64,000 nucleotides of DNA from the IMG/VR virus record IMGVR_UViG_3300047472_000309, positions 62,001 to 126,000 of that record. The stretch is one strand, 5' to 3'. This DNA is from a virus. The notes below the pieces were generated by a model. The model made no database searches, was not told where the DNA came from, and saw nothing but the letters and a program-made list of their open reading frames with translations. The first letter of the stretch is position 1. Each line of letters begins with the position of its first letter. This document shows, piece by piece, positions 7,371 to 16,241 of the stretch. Made by a program: the position numbers and the translations under genes.

Positions 7371-7903
7371 GATGTTTTCCTAATCCGTTCAAGCCAGTCC
7401 TCGTCCGGTTCCACAAGGTTGATCGTCATCGCGAGCTGGTACTTCTTGCCCTGATCGATCATGTGTTTCGTGCCTCGTGATTCACCGTCCCAGAACGTGA
7501 TGAGATGGGTTGCCACGCGTGCCATTTGAGTGTTGCGCACATAACCTGCGCTACGCCCGAGCCCGTCCCAGTCGGCAGGAAACTCTGCCCATGGGAAGCC
7601 GTTCTCTTTGCACCAGTGGATAATCATATCATCAGCGCCCTTGCTGGCCTTGCCGGATACAAAAACGATCCTGGGTAAGTCAACCAAATCCTCTTTCATG
7701 AGCCGCAACTCCAACCAGTGGACAAAGTCCTCGTAACGGTTATAGTTGCGACCCCCGGCGACCACAATGATCGCGTCCCAGATCTCACGCGTTAACAGCT
7801 CATGCGGCACCACAAACTCTCGGCCCTTTACGATGGGCCACTCGTCGAGCAGATTTAAGCGCTCGCGTAGTGCGATTGCGGAATGCTGAATTTCATCATG
7901 CAT
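7313..7903 (-). CDS. SLOG-superfamily protein (DUF2493-type)
   Basis: 196 residues. A Rossmann-like core has AIIVVAGGRNYNRYEDF (glycine-rich nucleotide loop), then VFVSGKASKGADDMIIHW (SGxAxGAD signature) and a later segment AGYVRNTQMARVATHLITFW followed by DGESRGTKHMID, all diagnostic of the DUF2493/YspA branch of SLOG domains. SLOG proteins bind nucleotide-derived ligands and occur both in metabolism and in defence signalling. The ligand here is unknown. The gene overlaps both neighbours. Its presence with a NADAR-like and an ADP-ribosyltransferase-like gene in this window suggests interest in NAD- or ADP-ribose-type ligands, as inference. Confidence 0.8.
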   Translation of the reverse strand: MHDEIQHSAIALRERLNLLDEWPIVKGREFVVPHELLTREIWDAIIVVAGGRNYNRYEDFVHWLELRLMKEDLVDLPRIVFVSGKASKGADDMIIHWCKENGFPWAEFPADWDGLGRSAGYVRNTQMARVATHLITFWDGESRGTKHMIDQGKKYQLAMTINLVEPDEDWLERIRKTSWQETEQLLKRLSTNGSRS

Positions 7904-8223
7904 GGCAGGACCATCTGTTCGAAGAGACGCATCCAGTCGTCAGCCGTGCCCTGATCGACCAGGCAGAAACGAATCTGCGTGGTATTCGCGGGCACCGCAC
8001 CGACGAGCTGACGCAGTTGGCGATTGACCAGGAAGCGATGACGGGGAAACTCGATCGTGGTGTAGGCGTCGCTATGGATGCCTTCGCCATAGGTCTGCCA
8101 GGCGCTCGGATTCGGGTGACCGGATTCGGCCAGCCGATTCGTCACGTACTCGATCAGGTTGGCTTCGAGTTGCGCGGGGGCTTCGCCGCCCACGATGTCA
8201 GTGGATTGAACTGCGGTATTCAT
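7855..8223 (-). CDS. Hypothetical protein, 122 aa
   Basis: ATG preceded by AGGAG. Acidic N-terminal helix, a central segment TTIEFPRHRFLVNRQLRQLV and a C-terminal half TQIRFCLVDQGTADDWMRLF, suggesting a small alpha/beta fold. No family recognised. Its 3' end overlaps the SLOG gene by 49 nt, so the two are likely co-translated. Confidence 0.6.
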   Translation of the reverse strand: MNTAVQSTDIVGGEAPAQLEANLIEYVTNRLAESGHPNPSAWQTYGEGIHSDAYTTIEFPRHRFLVNRQLRQLVGAVPANTTQIRFCLVDQGTADDWMRLFEQMVLPCMMKFSIPQSHYASA

Positions 8224-8233
8224 GTTGGTACTC

Positions 8234-8524
8234 CTAGCCGCGCGTCATAAGCGGGCGTGTGGGTTCTTCGGGGTAGCCGAGTGCTTTGGCTCGGCCACGA
8301 TAGACGAAACGACCGTCCTCGAACTCCGACTGACAGCGCATGCACATCCGACCGTCCTTCATCCGGTAAGCGTACGCGGGTTCACGCGTGTTCTCGAGAA
8401 CGTACTCCGTGGGCAGTCCAGCGACCACGTACAGGCCGCCCGACTTAACATGTTCCACCACGTCGTTGATCACAAACTTCACCGGCGAGACGACGGGGAT
8501 TTCTTGTTGTTCAGTGGTGCTCAT
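8234..8524 (-). CDS. DUF1653-like small protein
   Basis: 96 residues. The pattern KSGGLYVVAGLPTEYVLENT, AYAYRMKDGRMCMRCQSEF and EDGRFV resembles the short beta-rich DUF1653 family (KG-x-Y-x-V ... YR ... R-x-x-x-x-F), found in bacteria and phages without a known reaction. The two cysteines (M-C-M-R-C) are unusual for the family. The ATG overlaps the stop region of the upstream small gene. Assignment by eye only. Confidence 0.55.
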   Translation of the reverse strand: MSTTEQQEIPVVSPVKFVINDVVEHVKSGGLYVVAGLPTEYVLENTREPAYAYRMKDGRMCMRCQSEFEDGRFVYRGRAKALGYPEEPTRPLMTRG

Positions 8525-8678
8525 GATAGCTCAGGACCTTAAAACCGTTGTAGGGTTCGACGAAATCTTTGCCACACCCCTTACAAACACGGTGGACCAA
8601 TACGAGATCGGTCCGGACCATCTTCTTCTCGGGGTGCTTGCAAAGCGTCGCTCTAATCAAACGACGCAGGTACTTCAT
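8511..8678 (-). CDS. Small zinc-ribbon-like protein, 55 residues
   Basis: Reads MKYLRRLIRATLCKHPEKK and on to HRVCKGCGKDFVEPYNGFKV. The C-K-H and C-K-G-C-G motifs, about 18 residues apart, look like a small zinc-binding ribbon. The ATG overlaps the stop codon of the RecA-like gene (ATGA), and the 3' end overlaps the next gene by 14 nt. Conserved cysteine spacing and coupling support coding. A nucleic-acid-binding role is an inference. Confidence 0.6.
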   Translation of the reverse strand: MKYLRRLIRATLCKHPEKKMVRTDLVLVHRVCKGCGKDFVEPYNGFKVLSYHEHH

Positions 8679-10105
8679 GCTGCGGCCTTCAGGGCATCCA
8701 CGCTGACCGGATACCAGTACGGATGGTACAACCCCTTACGCATCCGCAGCAAATCCATGGTCGAAAGGAAAGGCAACGGATGGTCTTCGTCCGTCGTCCA
8801 CCAGCCGCGCGTATTGAGCAGCAGCTCCCAGTCGTAACCCTTGGCCTTCAGGTCGTTGTACAGCTCTTCCGGCGTGCACATCAGGTCGTCCAGGTGATGC
8901 CACATGTACGACATCTGGCACATTTCCGACGTGATGTTCAGCGCCCGACGCAGCTTCGCATCTTCGTCGATCTTGCTACGCACGGTAGTGCGACCCAGCT
9001 TGCACTCCGGATAGAGCGCCAGTGCGTAGTTGATCTTGCTGCCCACCAGCCCGTAGTAATCCTGTTCACGGATGTGATGGAACTCGGTCAGTGAGGGCAA
9101 CACGCCTTCGGTTTGTGAGACGATCAAGGTGATCGCCATGCCCGAGGGCCCGGACTTGGAGCGCAGATTGCGCAGCTGCACGGTGTTCAAGTCCGTATCG
9201 AGCTTGACCTTGTCATCGGAATCGCGCGGATACTCCGGCCCGTTCTTGTCCGCCGCCATCAAAGGCGAGGCGTTATAAGCGTGCCAGCAGTTGTGCGTGA
9301 TGAAGGTGAACTTGTCGGTCGTGCCCTTGATCTTGTCGCCGTTTTTCAGGTGCTTGAGCTTGACGATCGGCACCGAACCGGCAGGCCCTGCGTTTTGCAT
9401 CGTCGACTCTTTGCCGATGTGTGCGGTCATCAGCGAGTAGTTATTCGCCTGACCGTTCAGACGCGGCGCTTCCATCAGCAAGCGCAGCTTAGCCAGACCC
9501 TGACGCATGTGAATCGTGTTACCGCCCGATTCGCCCAGATCGTTCTTGTCCTGCATGTCCATCACGTCCGAGGTTTCGAATTCCGTGAAGGAGTCGATCT
9601 CATTGAACGTGGGGATGATCATGCGCAGCGGCCCGGAGCGATCCCGATTCCAGAACGGCGTATCCACCGACCACTTGCCGACGTTCTTGGCTTTCTCTTC
9701 CAAGAACTCGCGCTGCTTGGCGTACCAGTCGTCGCCCGTGTGCATGGTCTTGTCGGTGATAATCCAGCGTCCCGTTTGCAGGACGTCTTCTTCGTGCAGA
9801 CCTTCGACTCGACGGATCATCTCCATCAAGTGCCATTCCTGAATGTTGACTTCGGTATCGTAGGTGGAGGCCGAAGCCTGACGAAAACGCGACATCGCGG
9901 TGAGCATCTGGTAGTGCATCACCGTGGACTTGAAGTTGTTACCAATCCCCACGACCCCGGTGAGCGTAGCCAGGCCGCCGTTAAGGATGTGCTCACCCTT
10001 GCGCCCCTCGATATAGGTGCCGGTGGGGATGTCCATCAGTGCACCGATGTTAATCATCAGTTTCACGTTGGGCGCAGCGTTGATTTTAGGTTGAAGAAAT
10101 TCCAT
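8675..10105 (-). CDS. RecA/UvsX-like ATPase
   Basis: 476 residues from the ATG at 10105; the open frame runs on upstream to 11095 but antisense to another gene, so the longer form is rejected. A RecA-like P-loop occurs at residues 50-61, GVVGIGNNFKST, which is atypical (N-N-F-K-S-T instead of G-K-T). Later strands (MAITLIVSQTEG, FTFITHNCW) suit the Walker B and sensor positions of a RecA-fold core. The length and altered P-loop resemble the UvsX-like recombinase gene of phiKZ relatives (gp152 from memory). It would support strand exchange and replication-dependent recombination. It is divergent from the 10247-11074 gene; the 141-nt gap between them must hold promoters for both. Confidence 0.65.
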   Translation of the reverse strand: MEFLQPKINAAPNVKLMINIGALMDIPTGTYIEGRKGEHILNGGLATLTGVVGIGNNFKSTVMHYQMLTAMSRFRQASASTYDTEVNIQEWHLMEMIRRVEGLHEEDVLQTGRWIITDKTMHTGDDWYAKQREFLEEKAKNVGKWSVDTPFWNRDRSGPLRMIIPTFNEIDSFTEFETSDVMDMQDKNDLGESGGNTIHMRQGLAKLRLLMEAPRLNGQANNYSLMTAHIGKESTMQNAGPAGSVPIVKLKHLKNGDKIKGTTDKFTFITHNCWHAYNASPLMAADKNGPEYPRDSDDKVKLDTDLNTVQLRNLRSKSGPSGMAITLIVSQTEGVLPSLTEFHHIREQDYYGLVGSKINYALALYPECKLGRTTVRSKIDEDAKLRRALNITSEMCQMSYMWHHLDDLMCTPEELYNDLKAKGYDWELLLNTRGWWTTDEDHPLPFLSTMDLLRMRKGLYHPYWYPVSVDALKAAA

Positions 10106-10246
10106 GTGCTTTGCTTTGGTCTTAAATGGAGAATGACGAAACACAGCCGTACAAATAATGGCGATAGTCGGTGAAAAATACCATCCCGCTATAGCTGCCA
10201 CGCGCATGTTATGGCTTACAAACTTACCCCAGTCAGAAGGACACCT
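10106..10246. other. Divergent promoter gap
   Basis: 141 nt between the divergent starts of the RecA-like gene and the inner-body candidate. It contains TATG at 10210-10213 towards the rightward gene. No clear bacterial -35/-10 pair and no copy of TATATTAC were seen. Confidence 0.4.
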
Positions 10247-11074
10247 ATGGACTCGCTTCAAACTCTGCGTCACCATCGTGACGTTGTGGCGCTGGAGACT
10301 TTCAGCGTCCAGGCACTCGATGTCACCGGCATGCTCAAACAGATCTTCCCGGACATCAAGAAACACTTCCTCGATTTCACACAGCGCTTCTCGGGCACCG
10401 ACAAGCCGGTGCCGCTCTCGCGCCATCAGGCGAGCTTCATGAAGCTGCTGGAGCGTCACAACTACGTCGACATCAGCCCGCTTACCGTTTACTGCCCCGA
10501 AGGCATGAAGGGTACTTACCTGGAACTCGCCGCGGTGCTTAAGCGCGGTGCCGAGCATTCGGCCAAGGTGATGGATCTGCTTAACCAGTACACCACGTAC
10601 TTGGCGCTGCTGATCACCAACGAGTATCAACGCTTCTCGACGGAAAATTCGGCCAAGGTCTACCAGGGTCTGCAAGAAGCCCGCACGAGCCTCTTGAAGG
10701 ACATCGGCGCCTGCTTCAATCCGGGTCGTCACGACACGACCATGAAGTACGGCGAGGCCGTCGCGCGCAACAAGGACTGGGAGCTCGTGTTCGGTGAAGT
10801 CGACACGCTCTCCAAGCTGAGCAACAGCGTCTCGCGCGAGAAGCTCAATGCGAAGGTGAAGGAAGCCACCCAGTACATGGAAAAGATCGTCCAGATGCTC
10901 AAGGACGGCAAGATGGAAAGCACTGCGTACGAAGTCGCGCAAGAGCTCTCCGAGGGCGCCTACCAGATCGCCTGCGAGCTCGAGTTCTTCTCGACGATGT
11001 ACTTTCGCGTGATGGCGTTTAACACGAGCATCAACGAATCGGTCGACAAGATTACCGATAACCTGAAGTCGTAA
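10247..11074 (+). CDS. Putative inner-body/ejected virion protein
   Basis: 275 residues; the ATG at 10247 has AGAAGGA upstream and is preferred over an in-frame ATG at 10211. Near the N terminus A15-L16-E17 matches the [A/S]-x-E prohead-protease motif and is followed by an amphipathic segment (MLKQIFPDIKKHFLDFTQRF), the same arrangement as in the proteins at 57298, 61031 and 62279. The rest is long alpha helix. From memory the phiKZ gene next to its RecA-like gene (gp153) encodes an inner-body protein, which fits. A TATG occurs at 10210-10213 upstream, possibly a late promoter element. Structural role inferred. Confidence 0.6.
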   Translation: MDSLQTLRHHRDVVALETFSVQALDVTGMLKQIFPDIKKHFLDFTQRFSGTDKPVPLSRHQASFMKLLERHNYVDISPLTVYCPEGMKGTYLELAAVLKRGAEHSAKVMDLLNQYTTYLALLITNEYQRFSTENSAKVYQGLQEARTSLLKDIGACFNPGRHDTTMKYGEAVARNKDWELVFGEVDTLSKLSNSVSREKLNAKVKEATQYMEKIVQMLKDGKMESTAYEVAQELSEGAYQIACELEFFSTMYFRVMAFNTSINESVDKITDNLKS

Positions 11075-11092
11075 GCCCTTTCGCCAGACCGG

Positions 11093-11142
11093 CATAAACC
11101 CACTAACCCGCCCGTACCACTGGGGAGGTTAGTGGGAATATG
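11093..11142. terminator. Bracketed hairpin, CATA/TATG type
   Basis: CCCACTAACC (11099-11108) pairs with GGTTAGTGGG (11127-11136); CATA at 11093-11096 and TATG at 11139-11142. Between convergent genes. Confidence 0.8.
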
Positions 11143-11154
11143 ACCGCGATGGCA

Positions 11155-11568
11155 CTAGCCCAAAACTTCGGACTTATGACGGAACAACTTCTGCAGATCC
11201 GCATCGACCTCACCTTCACGACCGTAACGCAACCACGCTGGGATGCAGGCCTTGATCTGTTGTACGAGGTCACCGATGGTGGATTCAGGAAGAGGACCTC
11301 CCTTGGATAGCAGCGCTATGGCATCGACCGAAGTCTTGCCGTCCCAGATGGCTTTGGAAAGCGACGCGGGCAAACCCATCGCTTTTTCCTCGCCAGCCAG
11401 GTCCATGAGATTGTTGAGCTTACGAATCGTCTGAACATCCAAGCTGCGCGTTTCCTTCGCCTGGGCGACGATCGACGTCAACAAGATCAGTCGCTTCATC
11501 CGTCCAGGCAGTGACGATTCGAGGACCCCCGCCGCTGCAGATTTCAGACTTGCCGTTAACCGTAACAT
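11155..11568 (-). CDS. Hypothetical helical protein
   Basis: 137 residues from the ATG at 11568, which has GGAG eight bases upstream; a TTG six bases further up is less likely. Entirely helical, with a basic N terminus (MLRLTASLKSAAAGVLESSL) and a C-terminal segment IPAWLRYGREGEVDADLQKL. No motif. It converges on the 10247-11074 gene, and the shared hairpin (11093-11142) separates them. Function unknown. Confidence 0.6.
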   Translation of the reverse strand: MLRLTASLKSAAAGVLESSLPGRMKRLILLTSIVAQAKETRSLDVQTIRKLNNLMDLAGEEKAMGLPASLSKAIWDGKTSVDAIALLSKGGPLPESTIGDLVQQIKACIPAWLRYGREGEVDADLQKLFRHKSEVLG

Positions 11569-11712
11569 GGACAAAACTCCAATAATGGGCCGCCACTGAC
11601 GGTAATAAGCAGCAACCCATCGAGGTTAGTGAGATTGCGGTGTCACAATCCGCACGTTACTGTACATCCGACACATCTTCCCCGGAGCTCCAGACCTCGA
11701 ACCCTGCCACCC

Positions 11713-13800
11713 TTACGCCTTGGCAGGCGTGACGATGCGCACGTTCGAATATACTCCGGCCCAGATCCCCAGATCCTCCTCGGTTTCAATCACCGTGGCG
11801 TAACGGAAAATGTGCGGGGCCTCCAGCCAGGTAATCAAACTGACTTTCGGGTGAGAATTCTCCAGGCGTTTCAGAGCGTTCCGATCGAGGAGGTCAATGC
11901 CAAGTGTCAGGGTCACTGACGCAGAGCCGATACCTTCATCGGTCTTATACTTAGCCTCAACATCCATGGCCGCAAACCCGACGTTGTACTTCGGATTTAG
12001 CGTGCAGACGTCGACCGTCTCTTTCTTGACGACCTTTTGACTCTTCTCATACAGAATATCGGTCAGATCCGTGACAACAATCTCCGGGTCCTTCGCCAGA
12101 TACTGATTGAGCTTGTGCATCAGGAGCTCAATGGACTCCACGGCACGCATCGCCAGATGGGGCGGTTGGTGCTCGCGCGTGATGGGTTCCTTCTGCTTGT
12201 CCTTATCGAGACTGTGCAAATCGAAGGTGTCCAGCCGCCGCGGATTGTCCTGTACCATCACAAGCGGTCCATGCTGCGAGAGCTTCTTGTGAATGTCGGG
12301 ACGGTAGATGAAGTCGAGGCGCGCCGAGGCGAGCGCCATGACGTTATCAGCCAGCGTGCTCTGGTGACCGCGCACCAGTTCCAACACCGGGTCGGGTGTC
12401 TTCAGCTTGACAATCGCGTACGCACCGTCACTGATGCGCTTGCCCGGATGCTCTTCCTCGCGACCGTTACTGAGGTAGTACTCACCCGCACGGAAGTAAT
12501 CCGTACAGGTGTTAAAGTACATGCGGGGCATCGAGATAAACGGATGCTTTTCCGTGTCGTACTTCCAGTAGCCGTCGGCTGGGGACGTGTCGATTGACGC
12601 GTAGGTGGTCGCCACCGGCCCGTCCGGATCGAAGCTCCACGACTTGCCGAACATCGCCCGTTGTGAGAGCATCACGCCGATGGTCGCGGCCTGATCAGCC
12701 GTCTCGTTGCCCAGATGGTCGTTATGACCCTTGACCCAGTCAAAGCGCACTGTCACGCCGCGATTGGTCAAGATGTCGCGAGCGCTTACGAGCCTCTTCC
12801 AGTACTCAGCATTCTTCACGACCATGCCGTCGGACTTGATCCAGTTATTGCGAATCCAGGTCGGCACGTAATCCATCAGGCCATTGCAGACGTACTTCGA
12901 ATCGCAATGCACCTGCACAATCTTCACGTCGTACTGTGCGGCATGCTCCAGCGCTTGCGTCGCTGCCACCAGCTCGGCGATGTTGTTGGTGATTGCCGCG
13001 CTGAACGAGCCATACCCGTCGATGTAAGCAATCGGGGTGACTTCCATGTGCTTACGACGGGCAAGTGGGTTGCTCAACCATTCCTGGAAATCCGCGAGCG
13101 TCCAGTCATTGGTCTGCTTGTTGTACTCGACCTTGGTTACATAACCCGCAGCCGTTACGATGTGGTCCGGGTTGCCCGAACCTTTCTTCGGCTTCGCAGC
13201 CGCGTACAGATAGCCGTGAATGCCCCAGCCACCAGGGCCAGGATTCGGGCGGCAGCCCCCGTCAGTGTGATACACCACACCTTGCGGGGCATCGAGTAGT
13301 GCCGGTTGGCCTTTTGCAGGCTCAGCACCGACTTCTTCTACGCTTGACATACGCTGTAATCCTTTCTTTTCTATTCGTACCGAATCAGAGTGTTTCGGGC
13401 TCGTCAGAGTATCCCTCAGGGGAATATATTGTTTCTTGCGTGTCCGAGACGCCCTCGCCTGATTCAGTAGGTAAGGTTGTCCATGGTGCAGGTCTAAGTA
13501 GTCCTGCTCGACCTCTTTCGTCACCTCGACTGGGAGGTTGATGTAGTAGAAATCAAAGGTTCGCTTACCTTCTTTAAACGCACGTTGCAAACCCTTGTTT
13601 TCGGCTACACCCCGTTTAAGTGCACGTAAGTGTTTAATCCGACCTCGGTACAAGTGCTTGGTTTGTCCGAAGAAGACTTCATCGGTCTGGGGGAAATGAA
13701 TCGCGTAGACGCCAGGCAAAGGAATGCGTTTGCGCAAATCCCCGTGGACATAAAGCGACAGATTGGTCTGAAGCCAATCTCGGATCGTAGATGGTGTCAT
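11713..13800 (-). CDS. GIY-YIG / RNase H fusion protein
   Basis: 695 residues from the ATG at 13800. Residues about 25-115 form a GIY-YIG domain (GVYAIHF 30-36, EVFFGQT 41-47, then an Arg-bearing helix LYRGRIKHL and a closing LLN). Residues about 174-380 are type I RNase H: D180 in YHTDGG, E276 in NIAELVAA, D300 in VHCDSKYV, and H359/D369 in KGHNDHLGNETADQAA, so all catalytic carboxylates are present, with a 60-residue insertion between the first two. Residues 380-695 are unrecognised and ALA-poor. RNase H would remove RNA from hybrids during replication. An internal ATG at 13350 (residue 151) has AAAGGA nine bases upstream, so a 545-residue RNase H-only product may also be made. phiKZ has an RNase H-type gene (gp155 from memory) in a similar place. 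Confidence 0.8.
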   Translation of the reverse strand: MTPSTIRDWLQTNLSLYVHGDLRKRIPLPGVYAIHFPQTDEVFFGQTKHLYRGRIKHLRALKRGVAENKGLQRAFKEGKRTFDFYYINLPVEVTKEVEQDYLDLHHGQPYLLNQARASRTRKKQYIPLRDTLTSPKHSDSVRIEKKGLQRMSSVEEVGAEPAKGQPALLDAPQGVVYHTDGGCRPNPGPGGWGIHGYLYAAAKPKKGSGNPDHIVTAAGYVTKVEYNKQTNDWTLADFQEWLSNPLARRKHMEVTPIAYIDGYGSFSAAITNNIAELVAATQALEHAAQYDVKIVQVHCDSKYVCNGLMDYVPTWIRNNWIKSDGMVVKNAEYWKRLVSARDILTNRGVTVRFDWVKGHNDHLGNETADQAATIGVMLSQRAMFGKSWSFDPDGPVATTYASIDTSPADGYWKYDTEKHPFISMPRMYFNTCTDYFRAGEYYLSNGREEEHPGKRISDGAYAIVKLKTPDPVLELVRGHQSTLADNVMALASARLDFIYRPDIHKKLSQHGPLVMVQDNPRRLDTFDLHSLDKDKQKEPITREHQPPHLAMRAVESIELLMHKLNQYLAKDPEIVVTDLTDILYEKSQKVVKKETVDVCTLNPKYNVGFAAMDVEAKYKTDEGIGSASVTLTLGIDLLDRNALKRLENSHPKVSLITWLEAPHIFRYATVIETEEDLGIWAGVYSNVRIVTPAKA

Positions 13801-13858
13801 GGAACTGCAGGGCAGGCATGTCGCAAAACATGAACCTACCCTGTCAAAATAACTTTTT

Positions 13859-14341
13859 TTACTGCTGATGGAGCATGACCCAGCGTTTGCATTCAGCCGC
13901 GTATTGACGCCGCTGACGCTCGCTCTGATCGCGCACCCGCGTGGCATACTGGTGCATCTGATCGATGTGATCATTGAGTAGCTGGATGAGCGCATCCTTA
14001 TCCTTGGGACTCAGTTGCCTGAGTTGATCCACTGGTACGGGCGGAGGCTGCGGCACCGGCACCAGTTTGACGTAAGGACACAGCACATTACCAGCTTCGT
14101 CGCGTGTTGCAATGACGATCTCAGGCGCAGAAGCCGGTGAATCAACCGGTACTTCACTCGCGGCTTGATCGCCCTGATCGTCACTGCCAAACAGGAAGGA
14201 GAAAAAGCCTTTATCCTGCTTCTTAGGGGGGTCGCGCTGCTCTTGTCGACCGCGCGGCCCGTGGGGAGGCTCGTAGGTATTAAAGCTATTGCACCCCGTG
14301 AGGCCAATGGCCAGCACTACTGCGTATTTTAGCGATCTCAT
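13859..14341 (-). CDS. Lipoprotein, possible outer-membrane spanin
   Basis: 160 residues from the ATG at 14341 (AGG seven bases upstream). MRSLKYAVVLAIGLTGC is a lipoprotein signal with the lipobox L-T-G-C, so the mature protein should be anchored by Cys17. A Pro-rich acidic region follows (VPVPQPPPVPVDQL) and then a C-terminal coiled helix (LIQLLNDHIDQMHQYATRV). It lies 4 bp after a gene for a single-pass inner-membrane protein with a Pro-rich periplasmic part. That pairing resembles an Rz/Rz1 spanin pair, although a second, more typical pair is at 30531-31425. A virion or cell-envelope role is the alternative. Confidence 0.6.
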   Translation of the reverse strand: MRSLKYAVVLAIGLTGCNSFNTYEPPHGPRGRQEQRDPPKKQDKGFFSFLFGSDDQGDQAASEVPVDSPASAPEIVIATRDEAGNVLCPYVKLVPVPQPPPVPVDQLRQLSPKDKDALIQLLNDHIDQMHQYATRVRDQSERQRRQYAAECKRWVMLHQQ

Positions 14342-14345
14342 GAGT

Positions 14346-14810
14346 CTACCTGCTCTTATAACCGCCAGTCCGCTCACGCGCCTGGATTTGATTAAAACGC
14401 GCTACGGTGGCGTCGTAACTGGACCACTGCTGCACCGTAGCTTCCGGCACCACAGGTGCACTAGCGGGCGACCGGGCGGACGCAGGCAGTGCATCTGTAA
14501 TCTTGTCCGGCTGCACCATCGACGTGTATTTCTTCACGGGCGGCGGTGCAGGCGGCGGTGTGTCGACCTTAGGATGATCCTCGGCACTCGTCTTTAAATC
14601 ATCATACTTGTGCTTGAGCTCCACATAGTCCGTGGAGATACGCACAATGTTGGGCACCAGCCATAAGTTCATCACGACCGAACCGATGATGGCGGCGATC
14701 AGAAAGACGCGTCCTTTGTTGGTCTTCAGTGCCTCGCTCAGTGTTTTCTTTCCAAGGAAGAGCTCCTTCAGAAACGGCCACAAGAGAGTGATAGTTTTCC
14801 ATGCCAGCAT
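14346..14810 (-). CDS. Single-pass membrane protein, partner of the lipoprotein
   Basis: 154 residues. Residues about 35-56 form one membrane helix (VFLIAAIIGSVVMNLWLVP), followed by a short coiled coil (DYVELKHKYDDLKTS) and a Pro/Ala-rich extension (PPPAPPPVKKY). N-in, C-out topology would put the Pro-rich part in the periplasm next to the lipoprotein encoded immediately downstream. Together they may be an inner/outer-membrane spanin pair or a two-membrane complex of another kind. No sequence family recognised. Confidence 0.55.
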   Translation of the reverse strand: MLAWKTITLLWPFLKELFLGKKTLSEALKTNKGRVFLIAAIIGSVVMNLWLVPNIVRISTDYVELKHKYDDLKTSAEDHPKVDTPPPAPPPVKKYTSMVQPDKITDALPASARSPASAPVVPEATVQQWSSYDATVARFNQIQARERTGGYKSR

Positions 14811-14921
14811 GATAGCCCCTATTGCTTCATTTTATGCTTAGTCTTATTCTAATGGATTTCACGACACTTGGTCCATCCCACGGTGTCCACGACCTGTTGA
14901 AGAACAGCTGGAGATTACTCG

Positions 14922-16229
14922 ATGTACACACTTAAAGGTTTTGCGAGCCACGCCTTGTTCGCAAACAACACGCCGGGTCAAGTCAATGCCGTCGGGGAAC
15001 TCTCCACGGTGTCGCGGACTTACTCGCGCGAAATCGGCCTCTACACCGATGCGGCGGGTTCGCCCAACGTCACGCTCTGGTCTTTCTTGAGCGCCACGGA
15101 CGGCACAGCTCAAGTCGTCGATGCAGACCTCGCCAAGCGCGTGCTCACGATCTGTGCCTGGTTCTACAACCAGACCATTAACAATGCCGGTCAGCAATAC
15201 GCAGACGTCCTCCTGGAAGGCGCCCTCACGCAGTTTGCTGCTACCGCTAACACTTTCGCCTCCGGCGCGATGGTCACCGACGGCACGCGCTGGTTGCCCG
15301 AATGGGTCAGCTGGACCGACGTGGCCAACCCTGGTTCGTTTATCCGGATTTGGTTTGCAGATGCCAACTTCCAGAACGAATACGACGAATCGGCTTTTGT
15401 GATCGTGCCGCCGATCACTCCGCTTGACGACTTTTTCAAAGCCGCCACGCAAGTGCAAGCGGAAGTCAGTGCCGTCACCAAGCCGCAGTTGTTCCTGAAC
15501 ATCCAGGCAGCCAAGGCGAACAATCCGGAAACCGACATCATCGTCATGTCCTACGACTGGCATGATCCGGCCGGAACCGGCACGCTGATCTCGACGGACT
15601 GGACGCTGATTCTCTACGGCATGGCGGGCGACAATGTCGACTCGATCAGCGATGCGCTGGAAGCCTACATCCTCGCCAACAGCTCGCATTCGCGCGATGA
15701 GTGGGTCACGGTGTTTCCGGACATCTTCAAGCGCACCGAGTTTGTGCTCATCCCCCAGTGGAACAAAATGGCGATCGCTGATCGCGCTACGGGTCAAGCG
15801 GGCATATACTCTCCGATTACGAATCTGACGGATGCGCTCGCGCTGCTCCCCCAGTTCGCTAGTTATCCAAGTGCTCATATCAATGCGCACGGCACCGTCA
15901 TGGGCCATCCGTACAAGTCGCTGGCCATTGCCATGATTGGTTCGGACCAGAACCGCAACAACCTGTACGAGCTCTCGGACGTGTTCCCCGATCTCATCTC
16001 GGTGAGCTCGACTTCGACGGACTTCGCCCGCATGAGCCAGGCCACGCAGGCGTTCCTGTCGGCATTGGCCACGATGTTGCTGGTGGCGGAATCGATGACG
16101 CAGTATTCCAGCATTCCGCTGGGTTACACCAAGTTGATCCGGAACAACATTCTGTACCTGGTGTATAACTACCAGACGATCGACTACCTTGTCGCTGCCA
16201 AGTCGAACCCGCAGTTCGCCGCGCCGTAA
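14922..16229 (+). CDS. Putative virion/tail structural protein
   Basis: 435 residues starting MYTLKGFASHALFANNTPG. Composition (Thr, Asn, Ala, few Lys and Cys) and length are typical of phage tail or baseplate components. Strand-rich segments (FIRIWFADANFQNEYDESAF, TDIIVMSYDWHDPAGTGTLI) are followed by helices. A MYTL start is shared with the structural gene at 22259-23536. I found no tail-sheath, tube or fibre signature. It forms a rightward pair with the SPRY-like protein 12 bp downstream. A virion role is inferred. Confidence 0.6.
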   Translation: MYTLKGFASHALFANNTPGQVNAVGELSTVSRTYSREIGLYTDAAGSPNVTLWSFLSATDGTAQVVDADLAKRVLTICAWFYNQTINNAGQQYADVLLEGALTQFAATANTFASGAMVTDGTRWLPEWVSWTDVANPGSFIRIWFADANFQNEYDESAFVIVPPITPLDDFFKAATQVQAEVSAVTKPQLFLNIQAAKANNPETDIIVMSYDWHDPAGTGTLISTDWTLILYGMAGDNVDSISDALEAYILANSSHSRDEWVTVFPDIFKRTEFVLIPQWNKMAIADRATGQAGIYSPITNLTDALALLPQFASYPSAHINAHGTVMGHPYKSLAIAMIGSDQNRNNLYELSDVFPDLISVSSTSTDFARMSQATQAFLSALATMLLVAESMTQYSSIPLGYTKLIRNNILYLVYNYQTIDYLVAAKSNPQFAAP

Positions 16230-16241
16230 TAGGAGCACCGC

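Noticed and set aside
10106-11095. N-terminal extension of the RecA-like gene
   Set aside because: Antisense to the 10247-11074 gene; the ATG at 10105 starts the conserved part.
14922-16229. Tail sheath assignment for the 435-residue protein
   Set aside because: Length and pattern do not match contractile sheath proteins of this phage group.
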